Source: an uncultured Aliiroseovarius sp. (GTDB lineage: Bacteria > Pseudomonadota > Alphaproteobacteria > Rhodobacterales > Rhodobacteraceae). From it: a stretch of DNA of 64,000 nucleotides. The position numbers were made by a program, and so were the translations under genes. This document shows positions 43,565 to 52,536 of this stretch, one piece after another. The stretch is from the NCBI RefSeq assembly GCF_947497285.1, contig NZ_CANMFT010000001.1:620001-684000 (forward strand). The letters are read 5' to 3'. The notes under the pieces were generated by a model. It made no database searches, had not been told where the DNA came from, and was given only the letters and a program-made list of their open reading frames with translations. How positions within the stretch are numbered: position 1 is the stretch's first letter; the number at the start of each line of letters is the position of its first letter.

Positions 43565-44665
43565 ATGGCCCTGATCTCACCCTCACGCCGTTTGCGGCGC
43601 ACGCCCTTCAGCCCCGGTGTCGAAGCTGCCGGGGTGAAAGGCTATACGGTTTACAATCACATGCTGCTGCCGACCGTTTTTCGGTCGGTGGAAGAGGATT
43701 ATCGCCACCTAAAAGACGCCGTGCAGGTCTGGGATGTGGCCTGCGAACGGCAGGTCGAGCTGCGCGGCCCGGATGCCGCCCGCCTGATCCAGATGCTGAC
43801 CCCGCGCGACCTGTCAAAGATGCAGGACGGGCAGTGTTTCTATGTGCCTATGGTGGATGAAACCGGGGGCTTGCTGAATGACCCTGTGGCGGTGAAGCTG
43901 GATGACAACCGGTTCTGGATCTCGATTGCCGACAGTGATCTGCTGTTTTGGGTCAAGGGGCTGGCCTATGGGTTTCGGCTGGATGTGCTGGTGGATGAAC
44001 CCGACGTCTCGCCTTTGGCTATTCAGGGGCCGAAGTCCGACGATCTGGCGGCGGCTGTCTTTGGCGACGCGGTGCGTGATATCCGGTTCTTCCGCTACAA
44101 GCGGCTGGCGTTCCAAGGTCGCAGCCTTGTGGTGGCGCGCTCGGGCTATTCCAAGCAGGGCGGGTTCGAGATCTACGTCGAAGGCGCTGACATCGCCATG
44201 CCGCTGTGGAACGCGCTGATGGAGGCGGGCAAAAGCATGGATGTGCATGCCGGCTGCCCTAATGGGATCGAACGGGTCGAGGGCGGGCTTTTAAGCTATG
44301 GTAACGACATGACCCGCGAAAATACCCCGCACGAGGCCGGGCTTGGGCGCTTTTGTTCGACCCAAAGCGCGCTGGGTTGTGTTGGGCGCGATGCACTTTT
44401 GCGCGTGGCCAAGGAAGGCCCGGTGCAACAAATACGCGCGATCGAGATTTTGGGTGGCGTGCCCCCCTGTGATCGGGCGTGGCCCCTGATGGATGGGGAT
44501 AAGCAGGTGGGGCAGGTGACTTCGGCCGCGAACTCGCCTGATTTCAACACCGGTGTCGCCATAGGTATGGTGCGTATGACCCATTGGGATACGGGCACCG
44601 AACTGGATGTGATGACGCCTGACGGGCCGCGTGCCGCGACCGTCTATGACACTTTCTGGATATAG
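43565..44665 (+). CDS. dmdA: DMSP demethylase DmdA
   Basis: 366 residues. It starts MALISPSRRLRRTPFSPGVE, followed by AAGVKGYTVYNHMLLPTVF, and contains QVWDVACERQVELRGPDAAR, RFFRYKRLAFQG, SGYSKQGGFEIYVEG and GLLSYGNDMTRENTPHEAGL. These match DmdA of Ruegeria pomeroyi closely over the full length, and not general GcvT proteins. DmdA moves a methyl group from DMSP to tetrahydrofolate, leaving methylmercaptopropionate. The following acuI gene, 10 nt on, is the same neighbour as in Ruegeria. The upstream DUF2182-DUF1326 pair is an unusual insertion between the regulator and dmdA. Confidence 0.92.
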   Translation: MALISPSRRLRRTPFSPGVEAAGVKGYTVYNHMLLPTVFRSVEEDYRHLKDAVQVWDVACERQVELRGPDAARLIQMLTPRDLSKMQDGQCFYVPMVDETGGLLNDPVAVKLDDNRFWISIADSDLLFWVKGLAYGFRLDVLVDEPDVSPLAIQGPKSDDLAAAVFGDAVRDIRFFRYKRLAFQGRSLVVARSGYSKQGGFEIYVEGADIAMPLWNALMEAGKSMDVHAGCPNGIERVEGGLLSYGNDMTRENTPHEAGLGRFCSTQSALGCVGRDALLRVAKEGPVQQIRAIEILGGVPPCDRAWPLMDGDKQVGQVTSAANSPDFNTGVAIGMVRMTHWDTGTELDVMTPDGPRAATVYDTFWI

Positions 44666-44675
44666 GGAAACAACG

Positions 44676-45668
44676 ATGTTTAAAGCACTTGTGATGGAGC
44701 AGAATGACGACGGGCTGGCCTCGGCAGAGATCAAGGAACTCAGCGAGGATCAACTGCCCGAAGGCAACGTGACCGTCGCCGTCGAATACTCGACCGTGAA
44801 CTATAAGGATGGGCTGTGCATGTCGCCCAAGGGCGGCGGGCTGGTGCGCAATTATCCCCATGTGCCGGGGATCGACTATGCGGGCACCGTCGAGACCTCA
44901 GATGACGACCGCTACAAGCCCGGCGACAAAGTTGTCCTAACCGGCTGGCGTGTGGGCGAGGTGTCGTGGGGCGGGTATGCTCAGAAGGCCCGGATCGCGG
45001 CAGACAAGCTGGTGCCGTTGCCCAAGGGGCTGGACACGCGCCAAGCGATGGCCGTGGGCACGGCGGGGTTCACGGCGATGCTGGCCGTGATGGCGCTGGA
45101 AGATCACGGGTTGAAACCGGGGCAGGGACCGGTGCTGGTCACCGGGGCTGCTGGTGGCGTCGGCTCGGTTGCAACCGCCATTCTGGCCAATCTGGGTTAC
45201 GAGGTCGCCGCCGTCACCGGGCGCCCCGATCAGGCGGACTATCTGAAAGGCCTTGGTGCCACCACTATCGTGCCGCGCGAAGAGCTGAACGAGACCGTCA
45301 AGCGCCCGCTTGAGGCCGAGACTTGGGCTGGTTGCGTGGATGCCGTGGGCGGCGACATGCTGGCGCGCGTCTTGGGTCAGATGAAATACGGGGCGAGCGT
45401 GTCGGCGGTTGGTCTGGCCGGTGGCGCTGGGCTGCCTGCCACCGTCATCCCGTTCCTGTTGCGTGGTGTGAACCTGCTAGGCATCGACAGTGTGATGCAG
45501 CCTTACGAGAACCGCTTGCGCGCCTGGACACGGATTGCGAGTGATCTGCCGATGGACAAGCTTGAAGCGATGGTCCAACCCGCAACGCTGGCGGACCTGC
45601 CGGGCCTTGGCGCGGATATCCTGAAAGGTCAGGTCAAGGGGCGCGTGGTTGTCGATGTGAACGGCTGA
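44676..45668 (+). CDS. acuI: Acryloyl-CoA reductase AcuI (YhdH family)
   Basis: 330 residues from ATG 44676 (MFKALVMEQNDDG). It is a medium-chain reductase of the YhdH type: VEYSTVNYKDGLCMSPKGGG near residue 32, VTGAAGGVGSVATAIL near residue 150 for NADPH binding, and no zinc ligands. AcuI reduces toxic acryloyl-CoA, made during DMSP breakdown, to propionyl-CoA. It is probably cotranscribed with dmdA. The length and the neighbours support AcuI over other quinone-reductase-like enzymes. Confidence 0.9.
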   Translation: MFKALVMEQNDDGLASAEIKELSEDQLPEGNVTVAVEYSTVNYKDGLCMSPKGGGLVRNYPHVPGIDYAGTVETSDDDRYKPGDKVVLTGWRVGEVSWGGYAQKARIAADKLVPLPKGLDTRQAMAVGTAGFTAMLAVMALEDHGLKPGQGPVLVTGAAGGVGSVATAILANLGYEVAAVTGRPDQADYLKGLGATTIVPREELNETVKRPLEAETWAGCVDAVGGDMLARVLGQMKYGASVSAVGLAGGAGLPATVIPFLLRGVNLLGIDSVMQPYENRLRAWTRIASDLPMDKLEAMVQPATLADLPGLGADILKGQVKGRVVVDVNG

Positions 45669-45844
45669 CGGCTGTTGTGACCACCCGCCATGTGCCTCTG
45701 CATGAGGCGGTTGGTCGCGGTGCGAAATGACGCATTCTTTTCTTGGAATGTAAGGCCTAGGTCATGAGGCGAGGTGCACAGCCTCGCCCGCTCCGTGTCT
45801 GTTCGACGCCGGGCCGGGTTCACCCGTTTTCAAGGATAGATCAC

Positions 45845-46294
45845 ATGACCAAATTCTCGATCAAAACCACCCTGACCGCCGCCGCCCTTGGGCTGGCAGC
45901 GTTTGCTGGCACGGCCCATGCCGATGAAGCGGACACGCTTGTCACGATCCTGACCGCGCCCGAAGCCCAGACCCAGATGATGGCCATGGTGCTGACCATG
46001 AAATCTGCCGAACAAGGGGCCATGCCTCATGTGATGTTGTGCGGTCCCGCTGCTGATCTGGCGCTGAAAGACGCACCCGAAAGCGCGACCGCCCCGCAAA
46101 AGCCGCTTGGCGTTGGCCCCCAGCAATTGATGCAAAAGATCATGGGCCTGCCCGGCGCCAAGGTTGAGGTTTGCGCGATCTATCTGCCCAACAAAGGCGC
46201 TGGGCCCGAGGTGCTGCTTGACGGTGTCACCGTCGCTGCGCCCGACGCCATGGCTGCCGCGATGCTGGACGCTGACGCGCGGATGAGCTTCTAG
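45845..46294 (+). CDS. Small exported protein, unknown function
   Basis: 149 residues from ATG 45845. A signal peptide is clear (MTKFSIKTTLTAAALGLAAF, cleavage after AHA). The mature part is about 125 residues, with two cysteines (VMLCGPAADL, VEVCAIYLPN) that may form a disulphide, and methionine-rich stretches (AQTQMMAMVLTMKS). I do not recognise the family. It is probably periplasmic. The gene stands alone after acuI (176-nt gap) and ends with a strong terminator. Confidence 0.65.
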   Translation: MTKFSIKTTLTAAALGLAAFAGTAHADEADTLVTILTAPEAQTQMMAMVLTMKSAEQGAMPHVMLCGPAADLALKDAPESATAPQKPLGVGPQQLMQKIMGLPGAKVEVCAIYLPNKGAGPEVLLDGVTVAAPDAMAAAMLDADARMSF

Positions 46295-46380
46295 ACCCAG
46301 AACGCCCGTCGCCTTGACCGCGTGTCTGGCGGGGTAAGACAGGCCAAAAGGTCAAGCTTATCGGGCACAACAAAGAAACA

Positions 46381-46409
46381 GCGCCCGCGGGATCTTCCGC
46401 GGGCGCCTT
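46381..46409 (+). terminator. Rho-independent terminator
   Basis: GCGCCCGCGG (46381-46390) pairs perfectly with CCGCGGGCGC (46397-46406) around GATCTT and is followed by CTTT. It serves the exported-protein gene, and on the other strand could also lie near the end of hsp20. Confidence 0.75.
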
Positions 46410-46448
46410 TGGTTGCGCGCTGGCCCTCTTGGAGTGGCCAGTGCCCCG

Positions 46449-46931
46449 TCAACCTTGCTTGACTTCAACCTTCTTGGTTTTTTGCTGCTCTTTGGCGGGC
46501 TTCGGAATGGTCACGGTCAAAACGCCGTTTGCGACGCCTGCCTGCACCGTTTCAGGATCAATCTCGAAAGGCAGGCGAGTCATCCGCTGGAATGCACCAG
46601 AACTTCGTTCGATCCGATGAAATGTCCGACCGTCTTTCTCGGTCGTCTCATCTTTCTCGGACTTTTTCTCGCCCCTGATCGAAATCTTGTCGCCCGTGAT
46701 CTCGACATCGACATCTTTCATTTCGACGCCCGGTAACTCTGCAGTGATGCAGATTTCCTTGTCGGTTTCGCTGACATTTGTGCGCAAAGAGAACCCGGAC
46801 ACGCGGGCTGGGAACCCCTTGTCGAAATCCTCAAACAGCGTATCCACCTGCTTGCGTAAGGCATGAAACGGGCTGTCCTCGTCTTCGCCCCAGTCGCCCC
46901 ACATCTTCGGAAGCCATTCACGTTGTGACAT
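46449..46931 (-). CDS. Small heat-shock protein, Hsp20/alpha-crystallin family
   Basis: 160 residues. The alpha-crystallin domain covers about residues 48-150: VSETDKEICITAELPGVEMK, DVDVEITGDKISIRGEKKSE, then FHRIERSSGAFQRMTRLPFE and the GVLTVTIPKP strand that holds the family GxL motif. It binds unfolding proteins as an oligomer. The ribosome site AAGGAGGAA precedes ATG 46931. RpoH control is expected but no clear sigma-32 promoter was found in the 60-nt AT-rich leader. It sits among other stress genes. Confidence 0.93.
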   Translation of the reverse strand: MSQREWLPKMWGDWGEDEDSPFHALRKQVDTLFEDFDKGFPARVSGFSLRTNVSETDKEICITAELPGVEMKDVDVEITGDKISIRGEKKSEKDETTEKDGRTFHRIERSSGAFQRMTRLPFEIDPETVQAGVANGVLTVTIPKPAKEQQKTKKVEVKQG

Positions 46932-47341
46932 TGTTTCCTCCTTTCAGGTTAATCTTCAGACAATGCAATTATTGTATATCAATTCGCCTGAAATCGCCTT
47001 GATCTGCGTCAGACCTACGCGCTCCGGCTGCAGGTCTGGTGTCGCCCAAGCGATCTGACAAGGTCGCAGGCGCGACGCGCCGCAACCCTGCGCTGGGAAA
47101 TCCGAAAAGCCACCTGTCCGGCCAGAGTCCCGAAGGTTTTGGGTCGGTGTCAGAGATGTCCGGAAGGGGGCTGTTTGCGAGTTCGAAGCTTTTCGGTGTA
47201 GCGTGGCCCTGCGAACCGGTTCGTGAAAACCTCGTTGTGGCCCCGACTTCGGGGTCATCAAAGTTCGTTGCCCTTGGCCGGGGGGGAACTGACGCCCATG
47301 GATTGGGGCACACCCCAACCAAAGAAAAAAGGGAGGGACAT

Positions 47342-47755
47342 GTGTTTAATCGGATCATGGTTCCCGTCGATCTTGCCCATGCGGACAAGCTTGAAAAATC
47401 CTTGACCTGTGCGGCGAAGCTTGCCGCGCAATATGGGATCGAAGTGTGTTACGTCGGCGTAACCGCCGAAACGCCTTCGCCTCTTGGGCACAATCCCAAA
47501 GAATACGATGAAAAACTTGCGGCATTCGCTGCAGAGCAAAGCGCAAAACGCGGCCACGCCGCAGTGCATAAATCCATGCTGAGCCACGATGTCGTGACAG
47601 ATGTCGATGATGCCTTGATCGAGGCGGTCAAAGAAACGGGCGCGGATCTTGTGGTCATGGCGACCCATGCACCGGGCTTGTTGGATGTCATTTGGCCATC
47701 CAACGGCACCAAGCTTGCCGCACACACCAAGGCATCGGTGTTTCTGGTCCGCTGA
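47342..47755 (+). CDS. Universal stress protein, UspA family
   Basis: 137 residues from GTG 47342 with GGAGGGAC just upstream; ATG 47357 is the alternative. The start FNRIMVPVDLAHADKLEKSL and the end GADLVVMATHAPGLLDVIWP ... KASVFLVR are typical of the family. The usual ATP-binding GxxGx9GS is not intact (WPSNGTKLAAHTKASV), so it may be of the type that does not bind ATP. The frame is open to 47039 but has no family match there. It precedes the BCCT gene by 47 nt and is probably cotranscribed. In marine bacteria Usp domains or neighbours of BCCT and TRAP carriers are common. Confidence 0.85.
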   Translation: MFNRIMVPVDLAHADKLEKSLTCAAKLAAQYGIEVCYVGVTAETPSPLGHNPKEYDEKLAAFAAEQSAKRGHAAVHKSMLSHDVVTDVDDALIEAVKETGADLVVMATHAPGLLDVIWPSNGTKLAAHTKASVFLVR

Positions 47756-47802
47756 ACGCGATGCGATCAGAAACATGTCAGAAATGAATATAGGAGGCCG
47801 TG

Positions 47803-49437
47803 ATGGCTGAATCCAGCGAACCACAAGGCATACCCGAGCCCGAAGGGGCGTATGACATCATCGATACCGATTACGAAATTGGTCAGGACAATATCCAAAC
47901 GCAAATGGGCCCGTTCGGGCTTGATATTCACAACCCGGTCTTTCTGATCTCGGGTCTGTCAATCGTCGCATTCGTTTTCTATGCGCTTGCCTTGCCGGAA
48001 CAGGCAGAAGCGATCTTTGGCGCGATGCGACCGTGGCTCACGTCGAATTTCGATTGGTTCTTCTTCAGTGCCGGCAACTTCTTTGTGCTTTTCTGCCTGT
48101 TTCTGATCGTAAGCCCGTGGGGCGGCGTGCGATTGGGCGGAGAGGACGCGACACCCGACTATGGCTATGCTGGCTGGTTTGCCATGCTGTTTGCCGCAGG
48201 CATGGGCATCGGGCTGATGTTCTATGGCGTTTCCGAACCGATGAGCCATTTCTCTTCCTCACTTGGCGGGACGGCAAGTGAAGGCGGTGCGCGCACCGAC
48301 TGGGCGCCCTTGGGGGCGGCTGCGGGCGATCAAGAGGCCGCAATCAAGCTGGGCATGGCCGCAACGATCTATCACTGGGGGCTACACCCTTGGGCGATGT
48401 ATGCTGTTGTCGCGCTCGCTCTGGCGCTGTTTTCCTATAACAAAGGGCTGCCGCTTACCATTCGCTCGGCGTTCTACCCGATCTTCGGGGAGCGGGTCTG
48501 GGGCTGGACCGGCCATGTCATCGACACGCTTGCCGTGTTTGCCACGTTGTTCGGTCTGGCCACATCGCTTGGCTATGGCGCGACACAGGCGAATGCTGGT
48601 TTGAACGAGCTGTTCGGCGTGCCCATCGGCACCACAACGCAAGTCATCTTGATCACGTTGATCACCGCGGTAGCCCTTGTGTCGGTCGTCCGCGGCTTGG
48701 ATGGCGGGGTCAAGGTGCTGTCAGAACTGAATATGGGGCTGGCCTTTTTGCTTCTGTTCTTCGTTCTTCTGGTTGGACCGACCGTCGCGATCCTGACCCT
48801 GTTTTGGGATTCAATCGTCAGCTATTTCGCGAACATCGTTCCGTTGTCCCAACCCTTCGGACGCGAGGACGCGAATTATTCGCAAGGCTGGACCGCGTTC
48901 TATTGGGCGTGGTGGATTTCCTGGTCACCCTTCGTCGGCATGTTTATCGCCCGCGTTTCGCGTGGCCGCACGGTGCGTGAATTCATCATCTGCGTGCTTC
49001 TGATCCCGACTTTTGTCTGTGTTCTGTGGATGGCCGTCTTTGGTGGCACCGCGATCACCCAATTCGTTCAGGACGGGTATCAGGCTGTCAACGAAGCCCC
49101 GCTGGAACTGAAGCTGTTTGCCATGCTCAAAGAGCTTCCCTTTGCACAGATCACCAGCTTCATCGGCATCGTGCTTGTCGTCGTGTTCTTCGTGACCTCG
49201 TCGGATTCCGGATCGCTGGTGATTGATACGATCACAGCCGGCGGCAAAGTTGACGCCCCGGTCCCGCAGCGTGTCTTCTGGTGCATCTTCGAAGGTGCTG
49301 TGGCGATTGCATTGCTGATCGGTGGGGGGCTTGGATCCTTGCAGGCGATGGTGATTTCGACGGGTTTGCCCTTCACACTCGTGCTGTTGCTGATGTGCTG
49401 GTCAATCCTGCGCGGGCTGATGGCCGAGAAACGCTAA
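47803..49437 (+). CDS. BCCT-family osmolyte transporter
   Basis: 544 residues from ATG 47803, with AGGAGG 5 nt upstream. Twelve hydrophobic segments are visible. The family signatures are GWFAMLFAAGMGIGLMFYGV near residue 124 and WWISWSPFVGMFIARVSRGR near residue 370, with an aromatic substrate box. BCCT carriers import betaine, choline, carnitine or DMSP. The substrate is not readable, but dmdA-acuI lies 2.2 kb upstream, so a DMSP (DddT-like) or betaine role is a reasonable inference. The N-terminus is short, without a regulatory extension. A strong terminator follows. Confidence 0.93.
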   Translation: MAESSEPQGIPEPEGAYDIIDTDYEIGQDNIQTQMGPFGLDIHNPVFLISGLSIVAFVFYALALPEQAEAIFGAMRPWLTSNFDWFFFSAGNFFVLFCLFLIVSPWGGVRLGGEDATPDYGYAGWFAMLFAAGMGIGLMFYGVSEPMSHFSSSLGGTASEGGARTDWAPLGAAAGDQEAAIKLGMAATIYHWGLHPWAMYAVVALALALFSYNKGLPLTIRSAFYPIFGERVWGWTGHVIDTLAVFATLFGLATSLGYGATQANAGLNELFGVPIGTTTQVILITLITAVALVSVVRGLDGGVKVLSELNMGLAFLLLFFVLLVGPTVAILTLFWDSIVSYFANIVPLSQPFGREDANYSQGWTAFYWAWWISWSPFVGMFIARVSRGRTVREFIICVLLIPTFVCVLWMAVFGGTAITQFVQDGYQAVNEAPLELKLFAMLKELPFAQITSFIGIVLVVVFFVTSSDSGSLVIDTITAGGKVDAPVPQRVFWCIFEGAVAIALLIGGGLGSLQAMVISTGLPFTLVLLLMCWSILRGLMAEKR

Positions 49438-49455
49438 CCACCTAAGATCAAACGA

Positions 49456-49489
49456 AAGCCCCGCCGGATCGCTCTGGTGGGGCTTTTTT
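49456..49489 (+). terminator. Rho-independent terminator of the BCCT gene
   Basis: A 10-bp stem with one G-T pair joins AAGCCCCGCC (49456-49465) and GGTGGGGCTT (49476-49485) around a 10-nt loop, followed by five or six T. Confidence 0.88.
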
Positions 49490-49615
49490 CTTGACCAGGG
49501 CAAAGGTGACCCCTAGCGATGGGGCTGCTTTTCGATGTGGTCCGCGCGCGGGTTACGTCAACCGTCGCCGCGCCCTTGCGAGGGGCGGGCGTTTCAAATT
49601 GCAAGGAGCTTTGGC

Positions 49616-50842
49616 GTGGCCGAACTTGATATCAACTGGGTGCGGGCGCAGTTTCCCGCCTTTGCCGAGCCAAGCCTGCAGGGGCAGGCGTTCTTTGAAA
49701 ACGCGGGCGGGTCATATACATGCAAGCCCGTAATTGACCGGCTGACCCGCTTTTACCATCAACGCAAGGTGCAGCCCTATGGGCCGTATGAAGCGTCGCG
49801 GCTGGCAGGCGAGGAAATGGACGAGGCCCGCAGCAAGCTGGCCGCCATGTTGGGCGTGGCCACGGATGAGTTGAGCTTTGGCCCCTCGACCACCCAGAAC
49901 ACCTATGTTCTGGCACAGGCCTTCCAGCAGCACCTCGCGCCCGGCGATGCCATCATTGTCACCAATCAGGACCACGAGGCCAACACAGGCCCATGGCGGC
50001 GACTGGCCGACGAAGGGGTCGAGGTGCGCGAATGGCAGCTTGACGCCGAAACAGGCCAGTTGTCCCTTGCCGATCTTGCCGACCTGCTGAGCGACGCCAA
50101 GGTCAAGCTGGTCTGCTTTCCCCATTGTTCCAACGTGGTCGGAGAGATCAATGACGTCGCCACCATCTGCGCCATGGCAAAGGCCGCAGGGGCCTATAGC
50201 TGCGTCGACGGCGTCAGTTATGTCCCACATGGGTTTGTTAACGTGGACACGCTGGGCGCGGATATCTATCTGTTCTCAGCCTACAAGACCTATGGGCCGC
50301 ATCAGGGGCTGATGGTCATCCGCCGCGCCTTGGGGGAGGTGCTGCCCAATCAGGGGCATTTCTTCAATGCGGGCGCGCTTTACAAGCGGTTCACCCCTGC
50401 CGGACCTGACCATGCGCAAATCGCGGCCTCGGCCGGCATGGCAGATTATGTCGACGCTCTGGCCGACCATCACGGGCTAAGCGGGGACACGGCCGGGCGA
50501 ACCGCCGGGGTCCATGATCTGCAACGCGCGCACGAGGTGAGACTGTTGCAGCCCCTTCTGGACTATCTGTCTTCGAAAAACTCGGTGCGCGTGTTGGGGC
50601 CGTCACAGGCGGAAAACCGCGCGCCGACGGTTGCAATGGCAGCGCAGGTGCCGGGCCTTGTGCTGGCACAGAAACTCGCGGCCCATGGCATCATGGCCGG
50701 CGGCGGAGATTTCTATGCTGAACGCGCGTTGCGCGCGCAAGGGGTCGATCCTGCAAACGGCGTGCTGCGGGTAAGCTTCACGCATTACACGACAGAGGCG
50801 GAAGTGACGAAACTGATCACTGCGCTGGATCAGGTGCTTTAA
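49616..50842 (+). CDS. Class V aminotransferase / cysteine desulfurase-like protein
   Basis: 408 residues from GTG 49616, preceded by AAGGAG; the frame to 49535 is open but non-coding in character. The fold type I PLP enzyme is clear: ENAGGSYTCKPVIDRL near residue 28, GPSTTQNTYVLAQAF near residue 95, CVDGVSYVPHG near residue 200, and the PLP lysine in YLFSAYKTYGPHQG near residue 225. It resembles the selenocysteine lyase/CsdA group. The usual active-site Cys of desulfurases cannot be identified, so the reaction may differ. No cofactor-carrier neighbours are present. It may be a monocistronic gene. Confidence 0.8.
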   Translation: MAELDINWVRAQFPAFAEPSLQGQAFFENAGGSYTCKPVIDRLTRFYHQRKVQPYGPYEASRLAGEEMDEARSKLAAMLGVATDELSFGPSTTQNTYVLAQAFQQHLAPGDAIIVTNQDHEANTGPWRRLADEGVEVREWQLDAETGQLSLADLADLLSDAKVKLVCFPHCSNVVGEINDVATICAMAKAAGAYSCVDGVSYVPHGFVNVDTLGADIYLFSAYKTYGPHQGLMVIRRALGEVLPNQGHFFNAGALYKRFTPAGPDHAQIAASAGMADYVDALADHHGLSGDTAGRTAGVHDLQRAHEVRLLQPLLDYLSSKNSVRVLGPSQAENRAPTVAMAAQVPGLVLAQKLAAHGIMAGGGDFYAERALRAQGVDPANGVLRVSFTHYTTEAEVTKLITALDQVL

Positions 50843-51192
50843 GTTAATGGCTTAAAAACATGAAGTTGGCGGCGCTTTTTGATCTACTTTTTAGGCGCCC
50901 CGAAACAGGTGCGACTGGCAATTTATTGCGCCAGATGCTGGCAATCTTCTGCACGCGCAGGGACCGTTTTGCACCCTATTGCCTGTTGCCCCGCTGGCCC
51001 TGCGCGGGCGAATAGCGCGCTTGAAAAGGCCAACATCGCTTGCCTTGAGACGGTGCGAAACGCGGTTGCGCGTGTGCCCGCCGCCTTCGCATCCGCAGCA
51101 CATATGCGCTGCATCTGCATGGCAACCATCTTGCCAGCCCGGCCAACGAGGGCCTAGCCTTTCCCTGTCAGGGCCAGACCATGGGGGGCGCG
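50843..51192 (+). other. Intergenic region before cfa
   Basis: About 350 bases without a convincing gene. Short frames occur on both strands (for example 50923-51129 on the minus strand) but have no family match and no ribosome site. AT-rich patches near 50843-50900 and an AT-poor GC stretch near 50990 may hold the cfa promoter. Confidence 0.5.
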
Positions 51193-52398
51193 ATGATCCT
51201 GAAAAGCACATCGGGGCAGGATGGACTGCCTCGTTATTTCCCAAGCGTTTTTGACGCCGCGTGTCGGATGAACCGCGGCCGTCTTGATTTCGTTTTGCCC
51301 GACGGGCGCCGCTTTCGTGCGGACGGGGCGCATCCGGGCTATGTGGCTGAACTGTGCGTGCATGATCCCGACGTCTTTGCGCGCTTGATCCGCGAAGGCG
51401 ATCTTGGCTTTTGCGACGCCTATATCGACGGTGGCTGGTCCACACCGGATTTGCAGGCGTTTCTGGATCTGCTGCAAGATGACAATGACATGCTGTATGA
51501 CGGCTTTCCCGGCCAGATATTCCTGCGCGCCTATGAACGCATGCGCCATCTGATGAATTCCAACAGCAAGAAGCGGGCCAAGAAAAACATCAGTTACCAC
51601 TATGATCTGGGCAATGATTTTTATGCGCTTTGGCTGGATGACACGATGACCTATTCCTCGGCCCTGTTCAAAAGCGGACAGGACAGTCTTGAGGCGGCGC
51701 AAGCGCAGAAATATGCCTCGATGATCGACCAGATGGGCGTGGGTCCGGGCGATCATGTGCTGGAAATCGGCTGTGGTTGGGGCGGATTTGCAGAACATGC
51801 CGCGCGCCGTGGCATCCGCGTCACGGGTCTGACAATAAGCCAGGAGCAACATGACTTCGCGGTCGAACGCATCCGCAAGGCCGGCCTGTCGGATCTGGTC
51901 GACATCAAGATGCAGGACTATCGCGACGAGACGGGACGCTATGACGGGATCGCCTCGATCGAGATGTTCGAGGCGGTGGGCGAGAAATACTGGCCGGTCT
52001 ATTTTGGCACCCTGCGAAAGTGCCTGCGCCCCGGCGCCCAAGCGGTCCTGCAGATCATCACGATCACGGAAAAGCGGTTCGAGACCTACCGCAAAGGCGT
52101 TGATTTCATACAGAAATACATCTTCCCTGGCGGGATGCTTCCGTCAAAGACCGCGTTGCGCGCCGAGGTCGAGAAGGCCGGGTTGGCTTTCCGTGATCAG
52201 ATCACGTTCGGGGAAAGCTATTCGATGACGCTCAGGCGGTGGCACGATGTCTTCAACGCCCAATGGGCGCGCGTCGCCACGCTGGGGTTTGACGACCGTT
52301 TCCGCCGCATGTGGAACTTTTATCTGACCTCCTGCGCGGCGGCGTTTCATTCGGGCAATTGCGATGTGGTGCAGGTGACGCTCAAGAACCCGGCCTGA
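51193..52398 (+). CDS. cfa: Cyclopropane-fatty-acyl-phospholipid synthase
   Basis: 401 residues from ATG 51193, with a GGGGGG run upstream; ATG 51181 is the alternative. The SAM-binding block is VLEIGCGWGGFAEHAARRGI near residue 190, preceded by ISYHYDLGNDFYALWLDDTM and YSSALF, both family marks. EKYWPVYFGTLRKCLRPGAQ and EKRFETYRKGVDFIQKYIFP complete the domain. The enzyme adds a methylene bridge to unsaturated chains in membrane phospholipids. It precedes the trgA gene by 138 nt on the same strand and belongs to the envelope-stress-type genes of this stretch. Confidence 0.93.
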   Translation: MILKSTSGQDGLPRYFPSVFDAACRMNRGRLDFVLPDGRRFRADGAHPGYVAELCVHDPDVFARLIREGDLGFCDAYIDGGWSTPDLQAFLDLLQDDNDMLYDGFPGQIFLRAYERMRHLMNSNSKKRAKKNISYHYDLGNDFYALWLDDTMTYSSALFKSGQDSLEAAQAQKYASMIDQMGVGPGDHVLEIGCGWGGFAEHAARRGIRVTGLTISQEQHDFAVERIRKAGLSDLVDIKMQDYRDETGRYDGIASIEMFEAVGEKYWPVYFGTLRKCLRPGAQAVLQIITITEKRFETYRKGVDFIQKYIFPGGMLPSKTALRAEVEKAGLAFRDQITFGESYSMTLRRWHDVFNAQWARVATLGFDDRFRRMWNFYLTSCAAAFHSGNCDVVQVTLKNPA

Positions 52399-52536
52399 CG
52401 GGAACGCCGGTCAGACGGCTCATGGAAGCGTGGCGTCAGGACAACATTGCGCAACTTCGCGCCAAATGCGCCATAAAATGGCCATACCCCCCTGAGAAAA
52501 GTGCCTGAAAAAGCGTCGCATGCGCAGGAGAGACCC

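Noticed and set aside
50923-51129. A 68-residue minus-strand frame before cfa
   Set aside because: No motif and no good ribosome site, and it lies in the likely cfa promoter region.
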